DNA of 48,421 nucleotides from Methanobacteriota archaeon (GCA_012518185.1 JAAYTA010000069.1:1-48421); one strand, 5' to 3'; positions 17,300 through 26,370 are shown, numbered from the stretch's first letter. Program-made: numbers and translations. The notes: generated by a model from the letters alone, not told the origin.

Positions 17300-17527
17300 T
17301 TATGGCGTTACTATTATGACCGTTACTGGACAAGCGTCAGCAGCTCTGTTGGCGCAATCAGCCAGATCATCTGGAGCTTCTCCTTTGGCAAGGTCTCCAC
17401 CCACACGATATTGTTCAACTATCTCCGAAGTACCATCATCACTTTCTCCGAAGATCTCAGGGCATTCGTCTTCGTAACATACACCGCATTGGATGCAGCC
17501 ATCACGATCGATCTCGATCTTTACCAT
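17300..17527 (-). CDS. Single-cluster ferredoxin, Pyrococcus-type [4Fe-4S]
   Basis: 75 residues from the ATG at 17527 (a GTG seven codons upstream also fits). The first Cys set reads CIQCGVC, then CPEIF, and the second half ends DCANRAADACPVTVI. This is the layout of the monocluster ferredoxins of hyperthermophilic archaea: three Cys of the first motif plus the last Cys-Pro bind the cluster, and the remaining two Cys (before PEIF and in DCAN) can form a disulfide. Position two of the cluster motif is Cys rather than the Asp of Pyrococcus furiosus ferredoxin, so a stable [4Fe-4S] is expected. Strongly acidic, as usual for this family. Electron partner unknown. Confidence 0.88.
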   Translation of the reverse strand: MVKIEIDRDGCIQCGVCYEDECPEIFGESDDGTSEIVEQYRVGGDLAKGEAPDDLADCANRAADACPVTVIIVTP

Positions 17528-17664
17528 GTAATCAGAATTGGCATACACTGTAATAAAATCCTTTGTGAGTAAAGTGCACTCATTGAAAAAAGATCTAATT
17601 ATTCGATATGTGTCATCTGCCTAATTTATTATACCGCCCCAGCTATCCCAGCCACGGTGTTCAG

Positions 17665-18981
17665 ATGAGTGATAAAAATATCAGAACTTCCAGGAGCCTC
17701 GCCCCTACAGACGCTGATAGTGAGGTAGTGGTACAAGGCTGGGCCCAGGATATAAGGAATCTGGGAGGAATATCATTCTTACAACTTCGCGACCGTTACG
17801 GTATAATTCAAATTACCGCTCCAAAAAAGAAAACAGATCCACAAGTTATGGATGCAATAACGTCACTATCTCGTGAATCTGTCGTACGTGTCACTGGCAC
17901 TGCTAAAGCATCTGATCAGGCTAAAGGTGGGGTGGAAGTGCTTCCGACCCATTTCGAAGTTATCTCTGCCGCGGCTACGCCTCTACCCATGGGCGTGATA
18001 GATAAAGTAAACGTAGAAGCAGATACCCGATATGATCATCGATTCATGGATCTTCGAAAGCCGGAGACTCGAGCAATATTCGAGATCAAATCTACAGTCT
18101 TGTCTCTTATTGATGAGTATTTGGTAAATAACGGATTTACGGAAGTCTTCACGCCAAAGTTAGTAGCCTCAGGAGCAGAGGGAGGAGCTACATTATTCGA
18201 GCTTCGCTATTTTGATCAAAACGCGTATCTCGCACAATCTCCCCAACTGTACAAACAAATGCTCATGTCTACTGGACTGGATAAAGTGTTTGAAATTGGT
18301 CCAGCATTCCGTGCAGAACCTTCTGATACTACTCGGCATGTGTCTGAATTCATCTCTTTTGATGGAGAGATGGCTTTCATCGAATCTCAAAGAGATGTGC
18401 AGGTAATGATAGAAGGATGTATGCAGTCAGTAATAGGTGGAGTAATAGAGCGATGTAAGGGACAGCTCGAGTTATTGGGCGTAGATGTTGCCCTTCCAAA
18501 GGCTCCCTATCCAACTTTAACATATGAAAGCGCTGTGGAGATGGTTAACGCTGAAGGAATGAACATTCCATTGGGAGAAGACCTTGGAACCGAGGGAGAG
18601 AGACTCCTTGGCAATATAATGGCCCGTCAAGGTAGTGAGATGTATTGGATAGTTGAATACCCTGATGAGGCAAAGCCATTCTATATAATGGAGAAAGAGG
18701 GGACTCCTTACTCTTATTCATTCGACCTAGATTACAAAGGTCAGGAGATATCTTCGGGAGGGCAAAGAGAGCATCGATATGATAATCTAGTGAGCAGGAT
18801 GGAAAAGAAAGGTTTAGATCCTGCCTCTTTTAACTTCTATCTTGAGGCTTTCAAATTCGGAATGCCAGCACATGGTGGCTGGGGGCTTGGCGTAGAACGT
18901 CTCATTCAAAAGATGTTGGATCTTCCCAACATTAGGGAAGCTATTCTTTTCCCACGAGACCGGATCAGGCTAGTCCCCTGA
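17665..18981 (+). CDS. aspS: Aspartyl-tRNA synthetase, archaeal type
   Basis: 438 residues from the ATG at 17665, the normal length of archaeal AspRS; a longer frame begins 57 nt earlier but its extra residues are not homologous. GGTG stands 5 nt before this ATG and a TATA box (AATTTATTATACC, about 17622) precedes it. Class II motifs are clear: anticodon-binding OB fold with GWAQDIRNLGGISFLQLRDR, motif 1 region RYDHRFMDLRKPETRAIF, motif 2 FRAEPSDTTRHVSEF, and motif 3 GWGLGVERLIQKML. The residue two after GW is Gln where I recall a discriminating archaeal enzyme has Trp, so charging of tRNA-Asn as well is possible but unproven. T-rich run after the stop. Confidence 0.95.
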   Translation: MSDKNIRTSRSLAPTDADSEVVVQGWAQDIRNLGGISFLQLRDRYGIIQITAPKKKTDPQVMDAITSLSRESVVRVTGTAKASDQAKGGVEVLPTHFEVISAAATPLPMGVIDKVNVEADTRYDHRFMDLRKPETRAIFEIKSTVLSLIDEYLVNNGFTEVFTPKLVASGAEGGATLFELRYFDQNAYLAQSPQLYKQMLMSTGLDKVFEIGPAFRAEPSDTTRHVSEFISFDGEMAFIESQRDVQVMIEGCMQSVIGGVIERCKGQLELLGVDVALPKAPYPTLTYESAVEMVNAEGMNIPLGEDLGTEGERLLGNIMARQGSEMYWIVEYPDEAKPFYIMEKEGTPYSYSFDLDYKGQEISSGGQREHRYDNLVSRMEKKGLDPASFNFYLEAFKFGMPAHGGWGLGVERLIQKMLDLPNIREAILFPRDRIRLVP

Positions 18982-18984
18982 AAC

Positions 18985-19000
18985 CTTTTTACCCCTTTTA
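18985..19000 (+). terminator. Oligo-T termination signal after aspS
   Basis: CCTTTTTACCCCTTTT just after the aspS stop gives two T runs of the archaeal terminator kind. Confidence 0.4.
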
Positions 19001-19050
19001 TTCAGAATCGCTCAGGGCAGTTATTATCTCCTTCTTGCTCCCAAGACGGA

Positions 19051-19509
19051 GTGAGGAATCATATGGAGATCCCAAGTTCATTAAGAAAAGAGCATGACGA
19101 GCTACTATCTATCTTGGAAGCGGCCATGGCAGAGTCGGGGAAGGTTGGTGAGATGGCTCAAATCGTTTCAGATCGTCTGATGCCTCACTTTAGAAGAGAA
19201 GAAGAGTTAGCTCTCCCACAGCTCGGAATATTGACTTTATCAGGAGTAGGAAGAGTGGAACAACCTGAAGAGATCCATAAATTAACCGATCGTATGAAGG
19301 AAGAGTTACCAAGAATGCTAGAGGAGCATGTTCAGATAGCAATTGCATTAGAAGCACTTCGTATTGAGGCAGAATCTGCAGGTATGAAAGAGTATGTGGA
19401 ATTCGCAGATAGGTTATTATTGCATGCACAGATGGAAGAGGAAATCCTCTATCCAACAGCATTGCTTATTGGATCATATGTCAAACAAGTGCTCATGACA
19501 AGGGCGTAA
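19051..19509 (+). CDS. Hemerythrin HHE-domain protein
   Basis: 152-residue helical protein. Likely iron-binding residues appear in RKEHDELLSIL (about 11), PHFRREEELALP (about 49-60), EEHVQIAIAL (about 89) and LLHAQMEEEILYP (about 123-135), the four-helix HHE pattern. It is a stand-alone domain without membrane segments. The frame opens with two in-frame ATGs (MRNHM); the second may be the start. Role in oxygen, NO or iron handling is inferred from the fold only. Confidence 0.82.
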   Translation: MRNHMEIPSSLRKEHDELLSILEAAMAESGKVGEMAQIVSDRLMPHFRREEELALPQLGILTLSGVGRVEQPEEIHKLTDRMKEELPRMLEEHVQIAIALEALRIEAESAGMKEYVEFADRLLLHAQMEEEILYPTALLIGSYVKQVLMTRA

Positions 19510-19538
19510 TATTACACTCTTAGGAAGTCAGAAATGGT

Positions 19539-20048
19539 TTAATCGCCTTTTGCTTCCTTCTTAGCCCTTCTCCTCTTGTCCCTCATGTTTTGATATCGGC
19601 ATACTTGTAAGTAGGCACCTGGGCGACGTTCTTCATCGTAATCTTTTGTAACTCTAAGTGATACTACTTGGCAATCATCCGGGAATAATATGCCTGTTAA
19701 TGCATCGTTGATAGCTCTGACTAATTTATCAACATCTGGCCTAACAGTAGGATGAAAACGTCTATGGGGCGGAACACTTGGAGGCCTAGGAAGTATGAAG
19801 TCTACATCTACAGTATACGCAGATGCACGGTCAGACGTCCATTCGCGATGATTTAATACATTTTGTGCCTCAGTAGCTACTCGGCTTCGCCAAGCATCAA
19901 GCTCGGTTTGATTCTGATGCGTTACAACAGTTCTCTTTGCCTTGGGGATGTAGAACGCACGCGTGCTCCCTTCTGGCGCTGGTTCTCCCAGAACGATAAA
20001 CGATATTGACTCAACTGGCTCTTTATTGCTAATTTCAATAATTCCCAT
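19539..20048 (-). CDS. RusA-like Holliday junction resolvase
   Basis: 169 residues from the ATG at 20048. Matches the RusA endodeoxyribonuclease family: an early F-x-V-x-G-x-P-x-P-E-G-S/T-R strand, a central PRPPSVPPHRR loop, then HPTVRPDVDKLVRAINDALTGILFPDD, which holds the catalytic acidic residues (the DVD pair, the Asp of NDAL and the DD). A basic tail (KRRRAKKEAKGD) follows. RusA resolves Holliday junctions and is mostly carried by phages; archaea normally use Hjc. No phage genes flank it. Start chosen by a GGTG about 6 nt upstream and a TATA box (AATTTTATAGCC, about 20095). Confidence 0.8.
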   Translation of the reverse strand: MGIIEISNKEPVESISFIVLGEPAPEGSTRAFYIPKAKRTVVTHQNQTELDAWRSRVATEAQNVLNHREWTSDRASAYTVDVDFILPRPPSVPPHRRFHPTVRPDVDKLVRAINDALTGILFPDDCQVVSLRVTKDYDEERRPGAYLQVCRYQNMRDKRRRAKKEAKGD

Positions 20049-20202
20049 CCTATGCACCATCGTGGCAGATAGCAGCACATTGTGGTTGATGGCTATAAAA
20101 TTGCCCCTATGTAAGAATCATTGCCAGCATGTACAAATGAATGACTTTAGAGCGTCTATGTTCGAAATATTGATATATGTCTCGCTCAACACCTGACGCC
20201 CC

Positions 20203-20556
20203 ATGATAGACTTGCAACATGCTCTTGAAGAAAGAATGGCAAGTATGTTGGATGATAGTAATGATATGGTCGTCAGTACAGAACTCATGGATGATTGGTG
20301 TGTGATACACTATCATGACAGTTCAGGTAATCTTATCAGATGTGAGTTCTTGGAAACTGAACGTTCATGGAGGAATCGAGATGCCGTTCAAGATTACAAT
20401 GATTTGATGGATCAGGGTGTTGAGGTCGTTGTTATTGTCCCTGAGGCAGTATTGGATACAGTTGATCAGCATCTTGGGATATTTGCTCACCCAGATATCC
20501 AACTCTCGAGTATGGAGGAAGCAGGGATAACAGTAAGAGAAGTCATCACTGGTTAA
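20203..20556 (+). CDS. Hypothetical protein, 117 aa
   Basis: Not recognised. A soluble acidic alpha/beta protein: an N-terminal helix (LQHALEERMASML), strands around WCVIHYHD and LIRCEF, a helix SWRNRDAVQDYNDLMDQ, then VEVVVIVPE and a C-terminal helix. Starts at an ATG with a TATA-like ATTGATATATG about 30 nt upstream, consistent with a leaderless message divergent from the RusA gene. No cofactor or catalytic motif visible. Confidence 0.65.
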   Translation: MIDLQHALEERMASMLDDSNDMVVSTELMDDWCVIHYHDSSGNLIRCEFLETERSWRNRDAVQDYNDLMDQGVEVVVIVPEAVLDTVDQHLGIFAHPDIQLSSMEEAGITVREVITG

Positions 20557-20624
20557 ATAATGGAGAAAGTGCTAAATTAATGCCACCATATGCCTTAGCT
20601 TAATCATGGAGGCGCAAGGGCGGC

Positions 20625-21917
20625 ATGGGAGCTGAGGATATTGATAAGAATATTAGTCATTGGTCACGCCTAGAGGCCAGACTGTTATGCCTCACTCCTC
20701 GTCAGCGCTTCCTTACATTGATTTTACTATGCATCTCTATCTATGGAGTCATAATGATAATGGATGGATTATTTATCCGTCCATTTATCGATCATAATTT
20801 TGCTGGCTCCTCTGATCTGCACATATTCCAGGAGAGAGCTAAACTTATTCTAAATGGAGGCACAATATATCGGGATGTCCCTTATGGATCATTTCGTGTA
20901 GAGTCCCCTCCGCTCATAAATTATCTATTCCTCCCTCCTCAATTGGCGGGTGGCGAGTGGTGGGCTTATGAAATATGGTTCTCGTTTTTCTCTCTCTTGA
21001 CGTCGCTAGTCACATATGTAGCTTTGAGAGGCTGGAATGATCATCTAGCATTCATTGCTGCGCTATTGATACTTCTAAGTCCATACCTCATCATAGATTC
21101 TACTGTAGGTCAGCAAGATGAGCCTATCGTAGCATTCTTCTTCATACTACCAATATTATTATTTTTAAGAGGACGCGAAAAAGGTGGAACAATCGCTATT
21201 ACTCTAGGATTTTGGACCAAATTCCTATCCGGCATATTGTTTCCAGTAATGCTTCAAAAAATACCTGAGTGGAGAAAACGCCTTTACCACATAGGACTTG
21301 CCGTACTAATTACACTGCTTATTTCTATTCCATTCCTATATGTAACTCCTATTGAATTTTTGCAGTTCCCCGGATATTATACACTTGGGGAAGAGGATGG
21401 CGGAGCTGGGATGTCTATAGTAGGATTGCTCAGCACTGTGGGCATAGTAGTTCCTGGAAACACAGGAGCATTGATTACAATAGCTGGCCTTTTCGCCTCA
21501 TACGCATATTGCTGGAGACGTGGATTAGATATTTGGCGCTCTTGCTTAGTAGTAACTACTGTATTCCTATGCATTTATCCAATGATTCGTCTAAGTTATT
21601 TTATTTTCCCATTTATGTTCCTAGCTGTATGGTCGGCCAATAATCGCAGAGTACTACTTCGTGCTATTGGAATGTACGTACCGTTGACGATTCCTCAGTT
21701 TGTAGAGTCTGCAATAAGTGATGGGAATATATCGACATCATACGCTTGGATAGGACTGGTATTCCTTCTGATTGGCTTTATAATAATGATTGACGCTACT
21801 CGTATAGCATTAAAAAGTGAGTGTTTCTTAGATCATCCTTACAAGAGGGCGGAGCCTATATTCAAGAGCGTATCATCGATCAGTTCGGAAGAGATGGTCA
21901 TTGATAATATTGAGTGA
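20625..21917 (+). CDS. Multi-pass GT-C/GT87-like glycosyltransferase
   Basis: 430 residues, about ten hydrophobic segments from residue 25 to 390. The first outer loop contains an acidic SSDLHIFQERAKLIL followed by GGTIYRDVPYGSFRVESPPLINYL, the arrangement of lipid-linked-sugar mannosyltransferases of the GT87/PMT-like class, where a loop Asp acts as base. It is probably a membrane transferase using a polyprenyl-phosphate sugar. A related protein is encoded at 22232-23494, on the other strand; both share LxGGxxYxDV and PPLINYL. Start ATG has a purine-rich GGAGGCGCAAGGGCGGC before it. Confidence 0.68.
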   Translation: MGAEDIDKNISHWSRLEARLLCLTPRQRFLTLILLCISIYGVIMIMDGLFIRPFIDHNFAGSSDLHIFQERAKLILNGGTIYRDVPYGSFRVESPPLINYLFLPPQLAGGEWWAYEIWFSFFSLLTSLVTYVALRGWNDHLAFIAALLILLSPYLIIDSTVGQQDEPIVAFFFILPILLFLRGREKGGTIAITLGFWTKFLSGILFPVMLQKIPEWRKRLYHIGLAVLITLLISIPFLYVTPIEFLQFPGYYTLGEEDGGAGMSIVGLLSTVGIVVPGNTGALITIAGLFASYAYCWRRGLDIWRSCLVVTTVFLCIYPMIRLSYFIFPFMFLAVWSANNRRVLLRAIGMYVPLTIPQFVESAISDGNISTSYAWIGLVFLLIGFIIMIDATRIALKSECFLDHPYKRAEPIFKSVSSISSEEMVIDNIE

Positions 21918-21956
21918 GGGATTCATCTTATTACATCCTACTCTCAATTATAGTAT

Positions 21957-22199
21957 ATGCCTGCTGCTTTCGTATTGATAGGTTGTGATGTTGGTAAGGA
22001 AGATAGCGTAGCTGATGAGTTATGCCGCATGCAAGGTGTAGAGAATGTAGCTATAGTGTATGGTATCTATGACCTTGTAGCCAAACTTTCCGCCGAGACT
22101 ATGGATGGCCTTGAGGGCATTATTATACGAAAATTACGTTCTATACCTGGCATAAAATCTACTGTTACACTAATGGTGTCGCGAGAATGTCCTGTTTAA
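21957..22199 (+). CDS. Stand-alone Lrp/AsnC C-terminal (RAM) domain protein
   Basis: 80 residues forming only the ligand-binding beta-alpha-beta domain of Lrp/AsnC regulators (AFVLIGCDVGKEDSVADEL ... YGIYDLVAKL ... GIKSTVTLMV); the DNA-binding helix-turn-helix is absent. Such proteins bind amino acids or associate with full-length Lrp proteins; a direct DNA role is not expected. ATG at 21957, directly after an AT-rich spacer. Confidence 0.82.
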   Translation: MPAAFVLIGCDVGKEDSVADELCRMQGVENVAIVYGIYDLVAKLSAETMDGLEGIIIRKLRSIPGIKSTVTLMVSRECPV

Positions 22200-22231
22200 T
22201 CTATTGAGGAAGTTTTGGCAGTAGACTGTAG

Positions 22232-23494
22232 TCAGACCTCAGGCATGCCTGGAGTAGATGTTTTTTCGACTTCATCTATTGAATCTGACTCTTCCAATCG
22301 TTCTATTCCGCGAGTTATGAAAGATTTCTCTTTCATAGCTACATATGTAGTTTCTAATAGCAGGATATTTGCAGAGATTGCAAAGATTAATCCAACTATC
22401 CATGAACCTTCAAAATGAATGAATGCGTCTCCTTCTACCATTGGAGGTGCGAAGGCTACCGCCAACATAACAGGAACATATAATAGAAAGCATCTAGCGG
22501 CAATCTTCCAATTAGTTGATCCCCATGCTACTAAGAACGCAATTGGAATGAGATAATACCCACCATGCATTTTATGATATAGGCAGAAGAAGACTACTAT
22601 CGCCAGAGTCATACTTTCCCATTTTCCAAGACCTTTCCAGTACGCATAGAAATAAGCTATCAGTAATCCTGCTAAGACTAGTGCGATTGAGACTACATTA
22701 GGTATCGAAATACCTCCTAGCTCAAGGAACATGTGTGCACTAAATCCTTCGTTAGTTCTCTCTGGATCACCCATAAAATAATACTTCAAGAACCATGTGA
22801 ACTCATCGCCACATAGTGCTAAGAATGGGGCAGCTACTGCAATAGACACTCCACCAATTATGGCGATTATCGTAAGGCGTTCTTTCCAGGTTTTTGAGTG
22901 TAGGAAATGTACTGGAGCTAGCAGTATAGCCCACATCTTTGTCCATATACCGAGCCCGATGATTAGAGAAGCGATCTTGCTCCGATTAATTACTATTAAT
23001 ATTGCAGGTAAAACAACAGTAAATGCTACTATTGTCTCATCATTGGCCAAGCCTCCTTCAAGGAGGGAGAAGGGAGATAACATGTATAGTAAAGACATTA
23101 TAAATGCTGAAGTATCATCATATCTTCTCAGTGCTAGATACATTAACAGCCCGCCTAATATGCTGAAAAAGGAGAAATAGGCAGAATATACCAATACATT
23201 CTCATCACCACCAAGTAGTTGGGCTGGAATCATTAGGTAATTAATGAGTGGGGGAGTCTCAGTATGGACATCGGTATATAGCAATCCACCATCTAAGATA
23301 GTTGAGGTCCGATTACGGTATGCTTGGATATCTGGATGCATATTTTCCTGGCCGAAAATCTCTCCAATCGTTCCATCAAGCATTATGACTGTACCGAATG
23401 CCAGAATACCAATAACAATGATGAAAAGGCTCTTCTTCAACGGATTCCACGAAATCACTCTATGTTTAAAACGCGCCAGCCTTCGTTCAGACAT
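22232..23494 (-). CDS. Multi-pass GT-C/GT87-like glycosyltransferase (paralogue)
   Basis: 420 residues with about ten membrane spans. The first extracytoplasmic loop reads HPDIQAYRNRTSTILDGGLLYTDVHTE-TPPLINYL-like, matching its neighbour encoded at 20625-21917, so the pair arose by duplication. A loop Asp in HPDIQAY is the candidate base. It is the last gene of a minus-strand cluster (flippase-like, GT2, epimerase, then this), so it most likely adds a sugar to a lipid-linked glycan at the outer face of the membrane. Substrate not predictable. Confidence 0.68.
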   Translation of the reverse strand: MSERRLARFKHRVISWNPLKKSLFIIVIGILAFGTVIMLDGTIGEIFGQENMHPDIQAYRNRTSTILDGGLLYTDVHTETPPLINYLMIPAQLLGGDENVLVYSAYFSFFSILGGLLMYLALRRYDDTSAFIMSLLYMLSPFSLLEGGLANDETIVAFTVVLPAILIVINRSKIASLIIGLGIWTKMWAILLAPVHFLHSKTWKERLTIIAIIGGVSIAVAAPFLALCGDEFTWFLKYYFMGDPERTNEGFSAHMFLELGGISIPNVVSIALVLAGLLIAYFYAYWKGLGKWESMTLAIVVFFCLYHKMHGGYYLIPIAFLVAWGSTNWKIAARCFLLYVPVMLAVAFAPPMVEGDAFIHFEGSWIVGLIFAISANILLLETTYVAMKEKSFITRGIERLEESDSIDEVEKTSTPGMPEV

Positions 23495-23524
23495 TTTAAC
23501 CCTCTATCAGTAGTAAATATTAAA

Positions 23525-24559
23525 TTATTTATATATTAATAAATCATCAAGTGGATTAGATATTGACATGCTAGTTGCAGAATGCGTGGAGGATATATCG
23601 CTACTTAGGATGGTTCGCCGTTCTTCATTATTAACATACCATTCTACATAATTCCTCAATCCCTCTCTGATGCCAGTTCTGGCTTTCCAGTTCAAAAGTT
23701 TGATCGCTAATGTAGGATCTCCCCAAGTATGATTAACATCTCCTGGCTGAGGAGGGAAATATATCGGATCTAGATCGGTTCGTCCGCATATAGCCTGCAA
23801 TTCACTCACTAATCGATTGATTGTGATTGGCTTTCCGCCCGAAATGTTGATTGGGACTCCTTTCAATTCAGGAGCAGACATTGCAGAACAAATAGCGGCT
23901 ACAACGTCATCTACATAGGTGAAATCCCTAGATTGTTCACCATCTCCATATATTTTAGGAGGAAGTCCATTGAGAATAGACTCGGTAAATATTCGAATGG
24001 CCATATCTGGCCTCTGGCGAGGACCATATACTGTAAAATAACGAAGAGAAACTGTATCTAGCCCATATAGTTCATAAAACTGCCTGCAGTAGATTTCTGC
24101 AGCTAGTTTACTAGTGGCGTAGGGTGATACTGGTATGACTAAATCCTCCTCGGTCACAGAACGATCATCTATGTTGCCATATACTGAAGAGGAGGATGAA
24201 TTTATTACACGCTTCACTCCGCCATCCAACGATGCCATCAGGACATTTAGTGTACCTACTGTGTTTACCATATGTGATTTGAGGGGATCTTTCACAGATA
24301 TGCGAACCCCTGCCTGAGCGGCTAGATGAATTACTACATCAGCTCCTTTCATAGTCTCCTTAAGGAGTTGGAGATTCAGTATATCGCCGTGAATTAGAGA
24401 GAAGTTTGGATGAGCCATACTTTGTTCTAGAAACAAAGATTTTCCTGAATAATAGTCATCGAAATTATCGATTCCAATTACTTCATGATCTTCATTTAAT
24501 AATCGCTCAGTCAGATTACTTCCTATGAATCCAGCAGCGCCAGTTATGATTACTTTCAT
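23525..24559 (-). CDS. NAD-dependent sugar-nucleotide epimerase/dehydratase (GalE-like SDR)
   Basis: 344 residues, extended SDR fold. NAD-binding GAAGFIGSNL (residues 7-16), an early DNFDDYY, the catalytic SSSSVYG and Y-x-x-x-K (YATSK, about 147-151) and RYFTVYGPRQRPDMAI are all as in UDP-sugar 4-epimerases. A GalE- or UDP-glucuronate-epimerase-like activity supplying the glycosylation genes around it is the likely role. Starts 4 nt after the GT2 gene ends. Confidence 0.88.
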   Translation of the reverse strand: MKVIITGAAGFIGSNLTERLLNEDHEVIGIDNFDDYYSGKSLFLEQSMAHPNFSLIHGDILNLQLLKETMKGADVVIHLAAQAGVRISVKDPLKSHMVNTVGTLNVLMASLDGGVKRVINSSSSSVYGNIDDRSVTEEDLVIPVSPYATSKLAAEIYCRQFYELYGLDTVSLRYFTVYGPRQRPDMAIRIFTESILNGLPPKIYGDGEQSRDFTYVDDVVAAICSAMSAPELKGVPINISGGKPITINRLVSELQAICGRTDLDPIYFPPQPGDVNHTWGDPTLAIKLLNWKARTGIREGLRNYVEWYVNNEERRTILSSDISSTHSATSMSISNPLDDLLIYK

Positions 24560-24563
24560 ACTT

Positions 24564-25325
24564 TCACCTATCGGCGCGCTTTGATGATGATGATCTCATA
24601 ATACTCGATAGTACTCTTATCTGATCACGATGTTCTCGATTAAATCGCCTTAGATCTCTCAATGCAATGAAGGGCACCGTGTAGAACTTGATGTAGGATT
24701 TACCACTTGGACGTGAATAATGAACTATAGGGATCTCTTCGATTGTCATCCCATTTAGAGCAGCAAGTGGTAAAATATAGCGATGTAGTCCTAGATATCC
24801 TTCTGGATCAAATCCCATACTTAGCGCCTTGGTTCGGACGAATGCTTTGAATCCACTATTTTGATCTTTTATATTTAAACCAAACATCTTTCTTATAATA
24901 TATTTGTTATATACATTTGAGATAAATCTTCTGATAAATGTATCACTTCGTTGGTATCTCCAGCCACTAACTACATCATTTCCTTCTCTAATTTTATCCA
25001 AAAATTGCGGGATCTCTTTTGGCTCATATTGACGATCACCATCCATTATGATAGCTACGTCCCCTCTAGCTTCTCGGAAGCCAGTACGAATTGCAAAAGA
25101 TCGTCCCTTATTTACAGTATGACGAATAGTTCTTACTCTTTCATCCATCTTAGATAAGTAATCACATACTTCACTCGAACCATCAGTGCTTCCATCATCA
25201 AGTAAGAGAACCTCTCCATTTATTTCATTGTTAGAATAAACAGCTAGTATATCTTTTGTAAGTGGCTCGATGTTGTCTTTCTCATTATAGATTAGCAATA
25301 TAGTTGTACATTCCATATCAGTCAT
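24564..25325 (-). CDS. GT2 glycosyltransferase, dolichyl-phosphate sugar synthase type
   Basis: 253 residues, GT-A fold at the cytoplasmic face. LLDDGSTDGSSEV (about 41-53) and MDGDRQYEP (about 94-102; the D-x-D is DGD) bind the nucleotide sugar, and QNSGFKAFVR follows as in DPM1/AglJ-type enzymes that charge dolichyl phosphate. No C-terminal membrane helices. Overlaps the end of the flippase-like gene by 8 nt, so the two are coupled: charging of the lipid carrier and its membrane handling. Confidence 0.85.
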   Translation of the reverse strand: MTDMECTTILLIYNEKDNIEPLTKDILAVYSNNEINGEVLLLDDGSTDGSSEVCDYLSKMDERVRTIRHTVNKGRSFAIRTGFREARGDVAIIMDGDRQYEPKEIPQFLDKIREGNDVVSGWRYQRSDTFIRRFISNVYNKYIIRKMFGLNIKDQNSGFKAFVRTKALSMGFDPEGYLGLHRYILPLAALNGMTIEEIPIVHYSRPSGKSYIKFYTVPFIALRDLRRFNREHRDQIRVLSSIMRSSSSKRADR

Positions 25326-26370
25326 CCCCTTTTCCAGTTGTAGAGTATGCCCGCTTGGACGCCTCTTTGTTGAATGAGACTTTATTGATACGATCGTCGA
25401 TAAAATAGGCTAAAAGTCCTATTGGAACCGAGAGCCATATTGAGGTTAATGCTGCAATTATACCGACACTTGTAGCTACTCCGGAGCTTATTCCAATGGC
25501 GGATAGCACTGCCGATGAGATCAGGATATGATTGCTACCCGCTACCAAAAACACAGCACTGAGCGCCGAGACCCCTGTAACTACTAATGCTGCAGCAATA
25601 TTGGATGGGGCCCCCAGGGCAACTATTATAAGGAATATTCGGAGAATTTCATTGCTCCATATAAGGGTCGTTAACACGCTCGCCCCTAGCAAAGTCCTTC
25701 GTTTTGCTTTGTCTGAGGCAGCCATAGAGTCAGCAAAAGTATTTAGAAATTTAAGTGGACTGGAATTTACTGATACATCTTTTTTCCGTGGAAAGATCCT
25801 TGTAAATAATTTGTGGATATGATTTCCTATAATCACCAGATATTTTGGCTTTGCTAGAATGGCGATTAATATTAAATTCAATATTACTGCTATGATTATA
25901 ATGCCACCTAGTTCATTCCGAATATTACCAAGTAGCACTGGAGCTAATATGGCCATGCCAAATATCGTAATAGATGTGGCCATTACAAGATCCATTATCT
26001 TTTCAGTAACTACTAGCGCAGTGCCGACTCCAGCCTTAACTCCCAGTCTAGAACTTGCTCCATATATTCTGGTAGCCTCTCCAAGCACCCTGCCAGGAGT
26101 TACATTATTAACTGCTTGAGAAAATGAGAAGTTGGCAAATACTGTGCGGAATGGTGGCTTGATGCACGAGCCATTGTCGCTCATCAATACTTTCCATCGG
26201 TAGCTCTTAGCAACTAAGTTTAGAACATATAGGATTATGACAAAAGATATGAGGTAAAGATCCACACCTGCTATAGTGTCCCACAGAGATCTCGGGTCTG
26301 CTATCAATATGGCTAATACTATTAAGACCAGACATCCAATATATTTTAGTGTGTCGAATTTTGACCTCAT
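25318..26370 (-). CDS. Flippase-like membrane protein (LPG synthase TM / AglD C-terminal type)
   Basis: 350 residues, about eight hydrophobic spans, of the lysylphosphatidylglycerol-synthase transmembrane family (UPF0104) that in archaea also forms the C-terminus of AglD. SYRWKVLMSD, NFSFSQAVNNVTPGRVLGEATRIY (about 94-116) and the Gly-rich late helices are diagnostic. First gene of the minus-strand glycan cluster; the GT2 gene overlaps its 3' end, so together they equal a split AglD. No promoter motif was certain in the 196-nt upstream spacer. Confidence 0.8.
   Translation of the reverse strand: MRSKFDTLKYIGCLVLIVLAILIADPRSLWDTIAGVDLYLISFVIILYVLNLVAKSYRWKVLMSDNGSCIKPPFRTVFANFSFSQAVNNVTPGRVLGEATRIYGASSRLGVKAGVGTALVVTEKIMDLVMATSITIFGMAILAPVLLGNIRNELGGIIIIAVILNLILIAILAKPKYLVIIGNHIHKLFTRIFPRKKDVSVNSSPLKFLNTFADSMAASDKAKRRTLLGASVLTTLIWSNEILRIFLIIVALGAPSNIAAALVVTGVSALSAVFLVAGSNHILISSAVLSAIGISSGVATSVGIIAALTSIWLSVPIGLLAYFIDDRINKVSFNKEASKRAYSTTGKGDD

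Noticed and set aside
19539-20048. Prophage remnant around the RusA gene
   Set aside because: No integrase, terminase, capsid or repeats; flanks are aspS, a hemerythrin and hypothetical genes.
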